From: Thiosulfativibrio sp964387695
GTDB taxonomy: Bacteria; Pseudomonadota; Gammaproteobacteria; Thiomicrospirales; Thiomicrospiraceae
Reading direction: 5' to 3'
Length of the DNA: 22,200 nt
NCBI GenBank assembly: GCA_964387695.1
Contig: CAYLXI010000012.1
Location: forward strand, 1 to 22,200
The notes under the pieces are model-generated. The model was not told where the DNA came from, made no database searches, and worked only from the letters and a program-made list of their open reading frames with translations. Position 1 is the stretch's first letter; the number at the start of each line of letters is the position of its first letter. Shown here one piece after another: positions 1 to 9,100 of this stretch. The translations under genes were made by a program, and so were the position numbers.

Positions 1-56
1 TGTAGTCGTCAGCATCAGGTTGATCACCACTGAATAAAACCCTTTGTTTAGTGCGG

Positions 57-638
57 CTATTGCCTTATACAGCGAGAAATCGTGTAGTATTTGCCTTGCT
101 TAACCTTTTCATAATTACCAAAAACCTCCATAAAATTGCGTTTCATATACTGACGCAAACCATTAACAGTAACCACCACAAACTGACCATTTGGTGCAAG
201 CTGCTGTTTCACATCATGCAACAAAATACTTAACATTTCTTTGCCTACTTTGGCAGGAATATTGGATACCACGGTAGTAAATCTAATATCTTTAGGCACC
301 GCACTTAAACCATTGGAAAGATAAGCTTTGGCATTAGGTAAATTATTTTGTTTGGCATTTTTATTAGCATACTCTACTGCTACAAAATCTTTATCTACCA
401 TATGCACCTCTCCCTGTGAAGCATAGGCAGCAATAGCAAGACCAATTGGGCCATAACCACAACCAATATCTAGAGCGATTTCATCATTTTTTATATCTAA
501 AAACCTTAAAAATAAATCTGTACCAGAATCTATTTCTCGTGGTGAAAACACTCCCCAAGTGCTATTAAAAACTAAGGAAGAGCCTTTTAAATTTGCTTGA
601 AATTGAATGTCTTTTTTTAACTCTACAATATTGACCAT
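57..638 (-). CDS. MJ0882/YbxB-like SAM-dependent methyltransferase (MTS domain)
   Basis: A 193-residue protein that is a single class I methyltransferase domain of the MTS type also found in RsmC and RlmG. The SAM-binding glycine loop DIGCGYG is at residues 57-63. It is preceded by the GVFSPREIDSG stretch (about 29-39) typical of this group, and an acidic residue follows strand 2 (VDKD, 81-84). Where related N-methyltransferases have NPP plus an aromatic or aliphatic residue, this protein has N-I-P-A (126-129). The overall pattern, including KVGKE just after that motif and the C-terminal FGNYEKVKQGKYY, resembles archaeal MJ0882 and Firmicutes YbxB more than the two-domain RsmC. RNA is the likely substrate class by family, but the target is unknown. 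The start is supported by TTAGGA about 8 nt upstream. It is divergent from rep, with only 71 bp between the starts. Confidence 0.85.
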   Translation of the reverse strand: MVNIVELKKDIQFQANLKGSSLVFNSTWGVFSPREIDSGTDLFLRFLDIKNDEIALDIGCGYGPIGLAIAAYASQGEVHMVDKDFVAVEYANKNAKQNNLPNAKAYLSNGLSAVPKDIRFTTVVSNIPAKVGKEMLSILLHDVKQQLAPNGQFVVVTVNGLRQYMKRNFMEVFGNYEKVKQGKYYTISRCIRQ

Positions 639-709
639 GCGTTTTTCCTAAGACCTGTTAATTTTGGTATATGATATTGTATCTTTTTTACAAAGCTAAT
701 CACTACATC

Positions 710-2743
710 ATGCACACTTTAAATAACCAACAACTCCAAGCCGTTAGACATCTTGAAACGCCTACTCTCGTTTTAGCAGGAGCAGGATCAGGGAAAACTA
801 GGGTTATAACTGAAAAAATCGCTCATCTTATTCGTAAACACGATATTAAAGCACGCCATATTTATGCCTTAACCTTTACTAATAAAGCCGCTAAAGAAAT
901 GAAAGAGCGGGTTAATAAGATATTGATAAACGAACCTACAAAAGGCCTTAATGTTTCTACTTTTCATAATCTTGGATTAAATATTATTCGTCAAGAATAT
1001 ACTGCTTTGGGATATAAATCTACTTTTTCTATTATGGATTCTGGTGATAGCAAGCAAATCATTAAAGAGCTTATAAAAAAACGCGAAATAGATGATGAAG
1101 AGCTAGATGGTATTCAATGGGAAATTTCTAACTGGAAAAATGCTCATATAAGTCCAGAAAAAGCCCTGTCTCAAGCAGAAGATAAATTGCAACAATCCAA
1201 AGCGATTTTATATGACTATTATCAAAAACAACTCCACGCTTACAATGCAGTAGATTTTGATGATTTAATTGGCTTACCCGTTCGTTTATTTCAAGAAAAC
1301 CCTGCCATTTTAGAAAAGTGGCAAAATAAGATAAGATATTTATTAGTAGATGAATATCAAGACACTAACATCGCACAATATACTCTAATTAAGCAATTGG
1401 TTGGAATACAAGCTAGGTTTACCGTAGTAGGAGATGACGACCAGTCTATTTATGCTTGGCGTGGAGCGCAGCCTGAAAACTTATCTTTACTTAAAAAAGA
1501 TTTTCCAAAACTAGAAGTGATTAAACTTGAACAAAATTATCGTTCTAGCAACCGTATTCTTCAAGCCGCTAACAAACTTATTTCTAACAATCCTCACGAG
1601 TTTGAAAAACGCTTATGGTCTGAAATGGGAATAGGAGATAAGCTAAAAGTTTTAGCCTGTTCTGATGAAAATCAAGAGGCAGAAAGAATTATTTCTGAAA
1701 TCATCGTCCATAAATTTAAACACAGAACTCAGTTTAAAGACTACGCCATTTTATACCGTGGCAACTTCCAATCCAGACTATTTGAGCGAGCATTACGAGA
1801 ACAAAACATTCCTTATATTATTTCGGGTGGGCAGTCTTTTTTTGATAAAGCAGAAATTAAAGATGTCATGTCTTACCTAAAGCTTGTTGTAAATCCTGAT
1901 GATGACGCCGCTTTTTTACGCATCATTAACACGCCTCGTAGAGAAATAGGTGCTTCCACTTTAGAGAAACTGGCAAGCTATGCCACAAAAAGAGAAATAA
2001 GCTTAATAGATGCTTCTTCTGAATTAGGCTTAGAAAGCTTGCTTTCTGAAAAATCTTTAAAGCGAGTACGATTGTTTGGCGAAATGATAATGGAGTGGAT
2101 AAAAAATGCTGATTCTTTAGAGGGTGAAGAGGTTATTCATTTTATTAAAGAGATTATTGAACGAACCGAATATGACAACTGGTTGCAAGAAACTGCCAAC
2201 ACTCCTTCTCAAGCTGAAAAACGCATTGCTAATGTACGAGATTTATTACTCTGGATAGAAAGAATTTTAGCTAAAGCTGAAGAAGAAAATGGTGAGTTGC
2301 TAAAACTAGAAAAAGTCGTTTCTTACATGACTCTAATGGATATGATGGAACGAAATGAAGATAATACAGAACATAATATGGTAAATTTAATGACACTTCA
2401 TGCCTCTAAAGGGCTAGAATTTCCTCATGTCTTTCTTATTGGCATGGAGGAAGAATTGCTTCCCCATAAACAAAATCTTGAAGGAGAAGGTTTAGAGGAA
2501 GAAAGAAGATTAGCCTATGTAGGCATTACCAGAGCACAACGCAGTTTAACCCTTAGTTACGCCCAAAAACGCCGTAAATATGGTGAAGAAATTTCTTGTG
2601 AACCCAGTCGTTTTTTAGAAGAGCTTCCAGAAGAATGTCTTATTTGGGAAGGTAAATCTGGAACTGAACAATCGGAAGAAGAGCAAAAAATAACAGGGAA
2701 TGCTCACCTAGATAATTTACGAGCTATGTTAAAAAAGTCCTGA
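710..2743 (+). CDS. rep: ATP-dependent DNA helicase Rep (UvrD/PcrA superfamily 1)
   Basis: A 677-residue SF1A 3'-5' DNA helicase that helps restart and clear replication forks; E. coli Rep has 673 residues. Visible motifs in order are Walker A GAGSGKT (24-30), TFTNKAAKEM, the Walker B/DExx motif DEYQDT (214-219), GDDDQSIYAWRG (241-252), LEQNYRSS, LMTLHASKGLEF and motif VI RRLAYVGITRAQ (599-610). The similarity to Rep runs to the C-terminus, where LANLKAM-like (here LDNLRAM) is recognisable, so this is Rep and not UvrD or PcrA. I chose the ATG at 710. The in-frame ATG at 671 would add 13 residues with no family counterpart, and it sits inside a promoter-like TATGAT (669-674). No clear ribosome binding site is visible for either start. 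It stands alone and converges on glgP. Confidence 0.95.
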   Translation: MHTLNNQQLQAVRHLETPTLVLAGAGSGKTRVITEKIAHLIRKHDIKARHIYALTFTNKAAKEMKERVNKILINEPTKGLNVSTFHNLGLNIIRQEYTALGYKSTFSIMDSGDSKQIIKELIKKREIDDEELDGIQWEISNWKNAHISPEKALSQAEDKLQQSKAILYDYYQKQLHAYNAVDFDDLIGLPVRLFQENPAILEKWQNKIRYLLVDEYQDTNIAQYTLIKQLVGIQARFTVVGDDDQSIYAWRGAQPENLSLLKKDFPKLEVIKLEQNYRSSNRILQAANKLISNNPHEFEKRLWSEMGIGDKLKVLACSDENQEAERIISEIIVHKFKHRTQFKDYAILYRGNFQSRLFERALREQNIPYIISGGQSFFDKAEIKDVMSYLKLVVNPDDDAAFLRIINTPRREIGASTLEKLASYATKREISLIDASSELGLESLLSEKSLKRVRLFGEMIMEWIKNADSLEGEEVIHFIKEIIERTEYDNWLQETANTPSQAEKRIANVRDLLLWIERILAKAEEENGELLKLEKVVSYMTLMDMMERNEDNTEHNMVNLMTLHASKGLEFPHVFLIGMEEELLPHKQNLEGEGLEEERRLAYVGITRAQRSLTLSYAQKRRKYGEEISCEPSRFLEELPEECLIWEGKSGTEQSEEEQKITGNAHLDNLRAMLKKS

Positions 2744-2779
2744 TATAAATTGTAGAGGTCAAGTAAAACCAGATGCCCT

Positions 2780-2849
2780 AAGCCCTACACAGGAAACTGG
2801 CACATAGCACCAGTGTTTGCCCGCTATGTCCAGTTTCTAAGTAGGGATT
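2780..2849. repeat. Short copy of a dispersed inverted-repeat element (copy 1)
   Basis: An imperfect palindrome with a left arm at 2780-2808 and a right arm at 2823-2849. The arms share the core CCCTAC..GAAACTGG..ACATAGC and enclose a 14-nt loop (2809-2822). The same arm and loop words (TAGCACCAG, TTGCCCGCTATG, CCAGTTTCTAAG) recur at 20885-21051. It fills most of the gap between the convergent rep and glgP genes. There is no T tract on either side, so it is not a classical intrinsic terminator, although such a strong hairpin could still impede transcription from both sides. Confidence 0.8.
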
Positions 2850-2855
2850 ATGACA

Positions 2856-5345
2856 CTATATTTTAATAGACTTCAACCTCCATATTTCTTCATTATATTG
2901 CTGCATGGTTCTATCTGTAGAAAAAACACCACTTCGAGCAGAGTTAATAATGCTCATGGTATTCCAACGATCATGATCTGAAAAAGCCAGCCCAAGTTCG
3001 TGCTGAGCATCTATATAAGACCTAAAATCAGCCAAGGTCATCCATGGATCATTTGGTGATTTAATCGCATTGATAATATCATCAAAAATACCTTCTTCAA
3101 ATTGATTAAAATGCCCAAACTCTAGCAACTTCATCACTTCTTGCAAATCTAAATCTTGATCAATATATTCCTGAGGATTATAACGAAGGCGTAAGTTTTC
3201 TACCTCTGCTGCCTTTAAGCCAAACAAGAAGAAGTTTTCTTCTCCTACGGCTTCTAAAATCTCAACATTGGCCCCGTCTAAAGTTCCAACTGTGATAGCA
3301 CCATTCATCATAAACTTCATGTTCCCCGTACCCGAAGCCTCTTTACCAGCAGTCGAAATCTGCTCTGACACATCCGTGCCAGGACAAATAATTTCCATCG
3401 CAGAGACTCTATAATTAGGAATAAAGGCTATCTTTAACCTATCCCCCACATCAGGGTCATTATTTACGATATCGGCAACATTATTAACTAATTTGATAAT
3501 GTTTTTAGCCATAACATAACCCGGTGCGGCTTTACCACCAATTAAAACACAACGATTAACCCAACCATCCGTATCTCCTCGTTTAATACGAGAATATAAG
3601 TAAATAACATGCAATACATTTAAAAGTTGACGCTTATATTCGTGAATACGCTTAACCTGTACATCAAAAATAGATTTAAGAGGAAAATCAACTCCTGTTG
3701 TAGTTTTAACCAAGTCTGCTAAACGAGATTTATTTTTAAGCTTAACTTTTCTCCATGCTTTACGAAAACTTTTATCTTTGATGAAATCTTCAATTTTACT
3801 AATTTGAGTCAAATCAGTAATCCAGCCCTCTCCAATTTTGTCTTTTAACAACGCTCGAAGTGCAGGATTGGCACTCGCCATCCAACGACGCTGGGTTACA
3901 CCGTTGGTTTTGTTATTAAATCTTTCTGGCCATAATTGATAAAAATTATTAAACAGTCCTTCTTTTAATAACTGGGAGTGCAAAGCTGCCACACCATTAA
4001 TAGAAAAGCTTCCAACAATGGCCAGGTATGCCATACAAATATTATTATGCTCATCAACAATCGACATTTCTCTAGTTTTAGCTTGGTCTCCTGGCCACTT
4101 CATTGCTACTTGCTTTAAAAATCTATGATTAATTTCATAAATTATTTCTAAAGGCCGTGGCAAAAGTTTTTCAAATAAAGCAACAGACCAGCGTTCAAGA
4201 GCTTCAGGCAATAGAGTGTGATTGGTATAGGCCATAGATTGTGAAACAATGGTCCAAGCTTCATTCCATTCTAAATTATATTCATCTAGCAACAAGCGCA
4301 TTAACTCTGCAATGGCTAAGCTAGGGTGAGTATCATTTAACTGAAAAACATTAAACTCCGCAAAATCAGAAAAATCTCCATTATGTTTTTTATCCCATTG
4401 AAGAACCACATCCTGCAAAGAGGCTGAAACTAAAAAGTATTGTTGACGCAAACGCAATTCTTTGCCGTTTTCACTTGCGTCATTTGGATATAAAACCATG
4501 GTAATATTTTCTGCATCTGATTTATCAGAAACCGCCTCAAAATATGATCCTGCATTAAATTGAGTTAAATCGAATGTTTCAACGGCTGCCGCAGACCATA
4601 AACGCAAAGTATTAACTGTTTTATTTTTAAATCCTGGTACAGGCACATCAAAGGGAACCGCTATCACATCGTGGGTACTTTCCCAAAGTGAAGAAATTTT
4701 GCCTGTCTGGGGGTTTGTAAACTGACGCGTTTGCCCACCAAACTTAATCGTTCGGGAATATTCACTACGCTGAATCTCCCAAGGATAACCTCCAAATTCC
4801 AGCCAATGATCAGGCTCTTCTAACTGAAAACCTTCTTTAATCAACTGTTTAAACATGCCGTATTCATAACGCAACCCATACCCCAAAACAGGAAGCTGTA
4901 AAGTCGCACAAGAGTCCATAAAACAAGCTGCTAAACGCCCTAAACCGCCATTGCCTAAACCAGCATCTCGTTCTGCATCTTCAATTTCTTCTAATGATAA
5001 TCCTAGTTCATACATGGCTTTTTCGGCTTGAGTTTCTACGCCTAGATTTAATAGATTATTCGTTAAAGAACGACCCATTAAAAACTCCATTGACAAATAA
5101 TAAGCCTTTTTATGTTCATCATTATTGTAGGCGAGCCAAGTTTTCTTCCAATGAAACATTAACCTATCTCTTACCGTATAAGATAGTGCCTTAAACTGAT
5201 AATAAGTTTCCGAATTGACATTACGACCTAAATTGTGATAAAGATAGTGAATAAACCCTTCTTCTAGACCCTTCACTTCCTCCGCTAAATCTCTTTGGAT
5301 CTCTGCAATTATTTTAGCCTTTTCAATACCTTCTTGTGTCGCCAT
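2856..5345 (-). CDS. glgP: Glycogen/alpha-glucan phosphorylase
   Basis: A cytoplasmic GT35 enzyme of 829 residues (E. coli GlgP 815) that uses inorganic phosphate to release glucose-1-phosphate from the non-reducing ends of glycogen. The pyridoxal-phosphate lysine is K677 in the signature EASGTGNMKFMMNGA. Other family hallmarks are GLGNGGLGRLAACFMDS near residues 130-146, FQLNDTHPSLAIAEL, NGVTQRRW and KRIHEYKRQLLN. It is the last gene of the minus-strand glycogen block, 87 bp after glgA, the longest gap inside the block. That gap contains an inverted-repeat remnant, a promoter-like TATAAT and two copies of a 12-bp direct repeat, so glgP may also have its own promoter. A GGAT lies about 8 nt before the start. 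The family assignment is secure; the separate regulation is inference. Confidence 0.97.
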   Translation of the reverse strand: MATQEGIEKAKIIAEIQRDLAEEVKGLEEGFIHYLYHNLGRNVNSETYYQFKALSYTVRDRLMFHWKKTWLAYNNDEHKKAYYLSMEFLMGRSLTNNLLNLGVETQAEKAMYELGLSLEEIEDAERDAGLGNGGLGRLAACFMDSCATLQLPVLGYGLRYEYGMFKQLIKEGFQLEEPDHWLEFGGYPWEIQRSEYSRTIKFGGQTRQFTNPQTGKISSLWESTHDVIAVPFDVPVPGFKNKTVNTLRLWSAAAVETFDLTQFNAGSYFEAVSDKSDAENITMVLYPNDASENGKELRLRQQYFLVSASLQDVVLQWDKKHNGDFSDFAEFNVFQLNDTHPSLAIAELMRLLLDEYNLEWNEAWTIVSQSMAYTNHTLLPEALERWSVALFEKLLPRPLEIIYEINHRFLKQVAMKWPGDQAKTREMSIVDEHNNICMAYLAIVGSFSINGVAALHSQLLKEGLFNNFYQLWPERFNNKTNGVTQRRWMASANPALRALLKDKIGEGWITDLTQISKIEDFIKDKSFRKAWRKVKLKNKSRLADLVKTTTGVDFPLKSIFDVQVKRIHEYKRQLLNVLHVIYLYSRIKRGDTDGWVNRCVLIGGKAAPGYVMAKNIIKLVNNVADIVNNDPDVGDRLKIAFIPNYRVSAMEIICPGTDVSEQISTAGKEASGTGNMKFMMNGAITVGTLDGANVEILEAVGEENFFLFGLKAAEVENLRLRYNPQEYIDQDLDLQEVMKLLEFGHFNQFEEGIFDDIINAIKSPNDPWMTLADFRSYIDAQHELGLAFSDHDRWNTMSIINSARSGVFSTDRTMQQYNEEIWRLKSIKI

Positions 5346-5365
5346 AAAAATTATCCAACCCTTAT

Positions 5366-5391
5366 TTCTTGATAAAATGTTCTTGATAAAA
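5366..5391. repeat. Two direct copies of TTCTTGATAAAA upstream of glgP
   Basis: The 12-bp word TTCTTGATAAAA occurs exactly twice, at 5366-5377 and 5380-5391, so the centres are 14 bp apart. It lies 21-46 bp upstream of the glgP start codon. It could be an operator-like direct repeat, or a replication slip in AT-rich DNA; the sequence alone does not decide. Confidence 0.6.
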
Positions 5392-5397
5392 ACTAGA

Positions 5398-5426
5398 ATT
5401 ATATAAAATCTAAATCCCTACTTAGA
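5398..5426 (-). promoter_or_regulatory. Possible internal promoter before glgP
   Basis: On the minus strand a perfect TATAAT lies at 5403-5398. Seventeen bases upstream is TCTAAG (5426-5421), a poor -35 match that is part of the inverted-repeat remnant. Initiation would fall about 45 nt before the glgP start, within the direct-repeat pair. Only the -10 element is convincing. Confidence 0.3.
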
Positions 5427-5431
5427 AAACT
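5412..5431. repeat. One-arm remnant of the dispersed inverted-repeat element (copy 3)
   Basis: Twenty bases, with the core AATCCCTACTTAGAAAACT, are identical to 20893-20912 in the long copy and match the right arm of the 2780-2849 copy in reverse orientation. The match stops 1 bp before the glgA stop codon (5433-5435). No partner arm is visible nearby, so this looks like a solo arm left after deletion. Confidence 0.65.
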
Positions 5432-5432
5432 T

Positions 5433-6896
5433 TCATTTCATTAATATTAAGTACTGTTTTGCACTCAGTTCCCAACCAAAATCTACTTCCATACCTGTTT
5501 TTTGTATCTTTTGCCAAGTACGTTTTTTACGGTACAAATGTAGAGCATATAAAACCGTCGATTTAAGCGAATATCCGCTAGAATCATAAAACACAAACCC
5601 CGTTGCAGTGCCTTTTTTAATGTTCTCTTCCGTCGCATTCACAACGGTATCTGCCAGCCCTCCTGTATAATACACAATGGGAGGTGTGCCATAAGCTAAA
5701 CTATACATTTGATTGAGCCCGCAAGGCTCAAAGCGAGAAGGCATTAAAAACATATCAGACCCTGCTTCAACCTTATGAGCTAAAGATTCTGAATAGCCTA
5801 TATAGACCATAACTCGCTCAGGGTATTTACGAGAAAACTCACTTAAAGCATACTCAAAATGAGCTTCCCCTGACCCTACAAAAACAAACCTAGCATCTGT
5901 TTTTTTTAATAAATCTGGCAGAACTTCCAACACTAAATCTATCCCTTTTTGTGGCACTAACCTACCCACTAGCCCAATAACAGGTGCTTCAGATGCGACT
6001 AATTTCTTTGGTAAGCCCCAGAAATCTAGCAAAGATTGTTTATTCGTTTTTTTAGATACAACACGACCTTTTTTTGCTGAATAGTTTCTGGCTAGAAACT
6101 TATCTTTTTGGGGATTCCAAATATTTTCATCAATTCCATTTAAAATACCTATCAGCTTGCCTTCTTTTTGGCGACGCTTTAAAACCCCCTCTAATCCGTA
6201 AGCAAACTCGGGAAAACAAATTTCTTTTGCATAGGTTGGACTCACTGTTGTCACCCAGTCTGCCATAACTAAACCTGCTTTTAGCATAGATAAATTATTA
6301 TAAAACTCAATTTTTTCTGGTGTCCACCATTCCCAAGGCAACCACAGTCCATCAAATAATGCTTTAGGAAATAACCCCGCATAAGCCATGTTATGTATAG
6401 TAAAGATAGTTTTTGGTCGTTCTACTTCAAGTGATAACAACGCAGGAACAAGCCCTGTTTGCCAGTCATTAGCATGAACTAAGTCAGGCTTCCAATTTAA
6501 CCCCACCCTATCCATAGACAACTCAGTTACAGCCTTAGAGAACACAGCAAATCGCTCACCATTATCCCACCAATCTGTTCCATCTGGCGAAAGATAAGGG
6601 TTGCCCGAGCGATTAAACAATTCTGGCACATCTACCAGCCACACTGGCACGCCAATACCTTCTGCTCTTGCTTTATGAACCCTAACTCTAACCTCGCGCC
6701 CACAAGCTCCTACAGTAAACTCTGCTATTTCCTTTACATGAGAAACTTTCTCCCACACATCTCCATAAGCAGGAATAACCAGACGAACTTTGTTTTTAAG
6801 GGCGGCATAAGCATTAGGCAAACTACCAGAGACATCTGCTAGGCCTCCCGTTTTAATTAAGGGGAGTGCTTCAGATGTTGCAAATAAAATCTTCAT
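5433..6896 (-). CDS. glgA: Glycogen synthase (ADP-glucose-specific)
   Basis: A 487-residue GT5 retaining glycosyltransferase that transfers glucose from ADP-glucose to the growing alpha-1,4-glucan; E. coli GlgA has 477 residues. The nucleotide-sugar binding signature KTGGL is at residues 15-19. The C-terminal Rossmann domain carries GLVGRLVPQKG and the catalytic-region motif PSRFEPCGLNQ, with E390 equivalent to E. coli Glu377. It starts 11 bp after glgB with only a weak ribosome binding site, which suggests translational coupling. The C-terminus (WELSAKQYLILMK) ends where the family normally ends, so the repeat remnant next to its stop codon does not appear to have truncated the protein. Confidence 0.97.
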   Translation of the reverse strand: MKILFATSEALPLIKTGGLADVSGSLPNAYAALKNKVRLVIPAYGDVWEKVSHVKEIAEFTVGACGREVRVRVHKARAEGIGVPVWLVDVPELFNRSGNPYLSPDGTDWWDNGERFAVFSKAVTELSMDRVGLNWKPDLVHANDWQTGLVPALLSLEVERPKTIFTIHNMAYAGLFPKALFDGLWLPWEWWTPEKIEFYNNLSMLKAGLVMADWVTTVSPTYAKEICFPEFAYGLEGVLKRRQKEGKLIGILNGIDENIWNPQKDKFLARNYSAKKGRVVSKKTNKQSLLDFWGLPKKLVASEAPVIGLVGRLVPQKGIDLVLEVLPDLLKKTDARFVFVGSGEAHFEYALSEFSRKYPERVMVYIGYSESLAHKVEAGSDMFLMPSRFEPCGLNQMYSLAYGTPPIVYYTGGLADTVVNATEENIKKGTATGFVFYDSSGYSLKSTVLYALHLYRKKRTWQKIQKTGMEVDFGWELSAKQYLILMK

Positions 6897-6907
6897 ATTA
6901 ACTGTTT

Positions 6908-9094
6908 TTAAACCTTTTTAAAAATCATTACAGACAATGGAGGTAATGTTAACTCCACAGAAAATGGGCAGTTCATCCAAGGTTGACATTGTGCATATAC
7001 AACGCCAGAATTTCCTAAATTGCTACCTCCGTATATTTCAGAATCTGAATTAATGACTTCTTGATACTCACCTTCTTCAGGTAAACCCAGTCGATAATTT
7101 TCTCTTGCTATCGGGGTAAAATTAAAAACACAAACTAACTTTTCTGTTGCTGATATACGCAAAAAACTTAAAATAGACTGCTCGTAATCATGACAATCAA
7201 TCCACTCAAACCCAGCAGATTCAAAATCTTGTTCATATAGAGCCGTTGAGGTTTTATATAAATGGTTCAAATCACGCGTGAGTAACTGTACCCCTCTATG
7301 CAATGTCTTATCACAAAGATGCCAATCCAAACTTTTCTCTTCAGACCACTCTTCAAGCTGGGCAAATTCACAACCCATAAACAACAGCTTCTTACCAGGA
7401 CTGAGTAATTGATACCCCATGAATAATCGCAAATTTGCCATTTTCTGCCAAATATCTCCAGGCATTTTATTCACCAAAGATTTTTTTAAATGCACCACTT
7501 CATCATGAGAAATAGGTAATACAAAGTTTTCAGTATAGGCGTACATTTGGCTAAAGGTTAACTCATTATGATGATAAGGACGGAAGATACAGTCTTTGCT
7601 AAAATAATCAAGTGTATCATTCATCCATCCCATGTTCCATTTCATGGAAAACCCTAATCCTCCCATCCAAGTAGGGCGAGATACCATTGGCCATGAAGTT
7701 GACTCTTCTGCCATAACCACCGCTCCAGGGCATTGTGAATGCACCTCTTCATTTAATGTTTTTAAAAACTCGATAGCCTCTAAATTTTCACGCCCTCCAT
7801 GCTTGTTTGGAATCCATTGATTTTCTTCTCGAGAATAATCCAAATACAACATAGAGGCAACCGCATCCACTCGCAAGCCATCGATATGAAATTCTTTTAA
7901 CCAATACAAAGCATTAGCAATTAAAAAATTACGCACTTCATTGCGACCAAAGTTAAAAATCAATGTTCCCCAATCTTGATGTTCTCCCTGCCTTGGGTCT
8001 TCGTGTTCATACAATGCAGAGCCATCAAAGCGCGCCAGTGCAAACGCATCTTTAGGAAAGTGTGCTGGCACCCAGTCCAAAAACACACCAATATCATGAG
8101 CGTGGCAATAATCAATAAAGTATCTAAAATCATCTGGTGTGCCAAAACGAGAGGTGGGAGCAAAATAGCCCGTTGTTTGGTAACCCCAAGATTGATCTAA
8201 AGGATGTTCTGAAATTGGCAATAATTCAATATGGGTATAACCCATCCATTTTACATACTCGACCATACGATGGGCAATTTCACGATAGTTTAAAAAACTG
8301 CCATCATCTCCTCTTTGCCACGAACCTAAATGCACTTCATAAACATTAATTGGAGATTTTTGCCAATCATAAACTTCTCGGCGTTGCATCCAATCAGCAT
8401 CTTGCCATTTATAGAGTGACTGGTAAACCACACTGCCAGTTTTTGGGCGTTTTTCCATAGACTGACCGTAGGGGTCAATTTTAGTAAAACAGTCGCCTGT
8501 TTTATGGTTGCGAATTTCATATTTATAAATATCGCCCGAGTACAATCCTGGAATAAAAACTTCCCAAATGCCATTGCCGATAGTTCTCATAGGATGGCGC
8601 AAGCCATGCCAACCATTAAAGTCTCCCACCACCGAAACTCGGTTAGCCGCAGGAGCCCAAACACAAAACTGTACGCCAGACACTCCATCAATCACTTTTA
8701 AATGGCTTCCCAATATCTCGTAAATTCTCCAATGCCTACCCTCGGTAAATAGATGAGTATCCATTTCACCCAGGCCTGGTAAAAATGTGTAGGGAGATAC
8801 AGATTTATGCTTAGAGCCATCTTTTTCTACCCATGTAAGTGTAAAATGCTGTGGCAGATTCTTTTTTTGAGACTGGGTTAGTTTAGCTATAAATAAATCT
8901 GTCCCCTTAACCCTTTGCAGAGAATGCTTACCCTCAACTGAAACTTTTTCTGCCGTGGGCATCCACGCCCTAATTTCCCAGTAATCTCCTAATGCATGAA
9001 CACCCAAAACCTGAAAAGGATCGTGATGAGTGCCGTTTTGTAACAGAGCAATATCTTGCTGAATTTTATCTTGTTGAATTTTGGAAGTACCCAT
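6908..9094 (-). CDS. glgB: 1,4-alpha-glucan branching enzyme (GH13)
   Basis: It cuts an alpha-1,4 chain and re-attaches it as an alpha-1,6 branch during glycogen synthesis. Its 728 residues equal the E. coli GlgB length. An N-terminal N1/N2 CBM48 region (HDPFQVLGVH near residue 25; VSVVGDFNGW near 155) precedes the (beta/alpha)8 barrel. The catalytic nucleophile is D410 in GLRVDAVASM, the acid/base is E463 in VMAEESTSWP, and the transition-state stabiliser is D531 in PISHDEVVH. These correspond to E. coli D405, E458 and D526. A C-terminal beta domain ends in LPPLSVMIFKK. It starts 6 bp after the malQ stop codon, so the two are probably cotranscribed. Confidence 0.97.
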   Translation of the reverse strand: MGTSKIQQDKIQQDIALLQNGTHHDPFQVLGVHALGDYWEIRAWMPTAEKVSVEGKHSLQRVKGTDLFIAKLTQSQKKNLPQHFTLTWVEKDGSKHKSVSPYTFLPGLGEMDTHLFTEGRHWRIYEILGSHLKVIDGVSGVQFCVWAPAANRVSVVGDFNGWHGLRHPMRTIGNGIWEVFIPGLYSGDIYKYEIRNHKTGDCFTKIDPYGQSMEKRPKTGSVVYQSLYKWQDADWMQRREVYDWQKSPINVYEVHLGSWQRGDDGSFLNYREIAHRMVEYVKWMGYTHIELLPISEHPLDQSWGYQTTGYFAPTSRFGTPDDFRYFIDYCHAHDIGVFLDWVPAHFPKDAFALARFDGSALYEHEDPRQGEHQDWGTLIFNFGRNEVRNFLIANALYWLKEFHIDGLRVDAVASMLYLDYSREENQWIPNKHGGRENLEAIEFLKTLNEEVHSQCPGAVVMAEESTSWPMVSRPTWMGGLGFSMKWNMGWMNDTLDYFSKDCIFRPYHHNELTFSQMYAYTENFVLPISHDEVVHLKKSLVNKMPGDIWQKMANLRLFMGYQLLSPGKKLLFMGCEFAQLEEWSEEKSLDWHLCDKTLHRGVQLLTRDLNHLYKTSTALYEQDFESAGFEWIDCHDYEQSILSFLRISATEKLVCVFNFTPIARENYRLGLPEEGEYQEVINSDSEIYGGSNLGNSGVVYAQCQPWMNCPFSVELTLPPLSVMIFKKV

Positions 9095-9100
9095 GTCAAT

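Noticed and set aside
1..56. Possible end or start of another gene at the left edge
   Set aside because: On the plus strand one frame stops with TAA at 35-37. On the minus strand an open frame reads FSGDQPDADDY, but it has no start codon after its preceding stop. Fifty-six bases cannot decide between them.
671..709. Upstream ATG giving Rep 13 extra residues
   Set aside because: The extra residues have no counterpart in Rep, no ribosome binding site is visible, and the codon lies within a promoter-like TATGAT.
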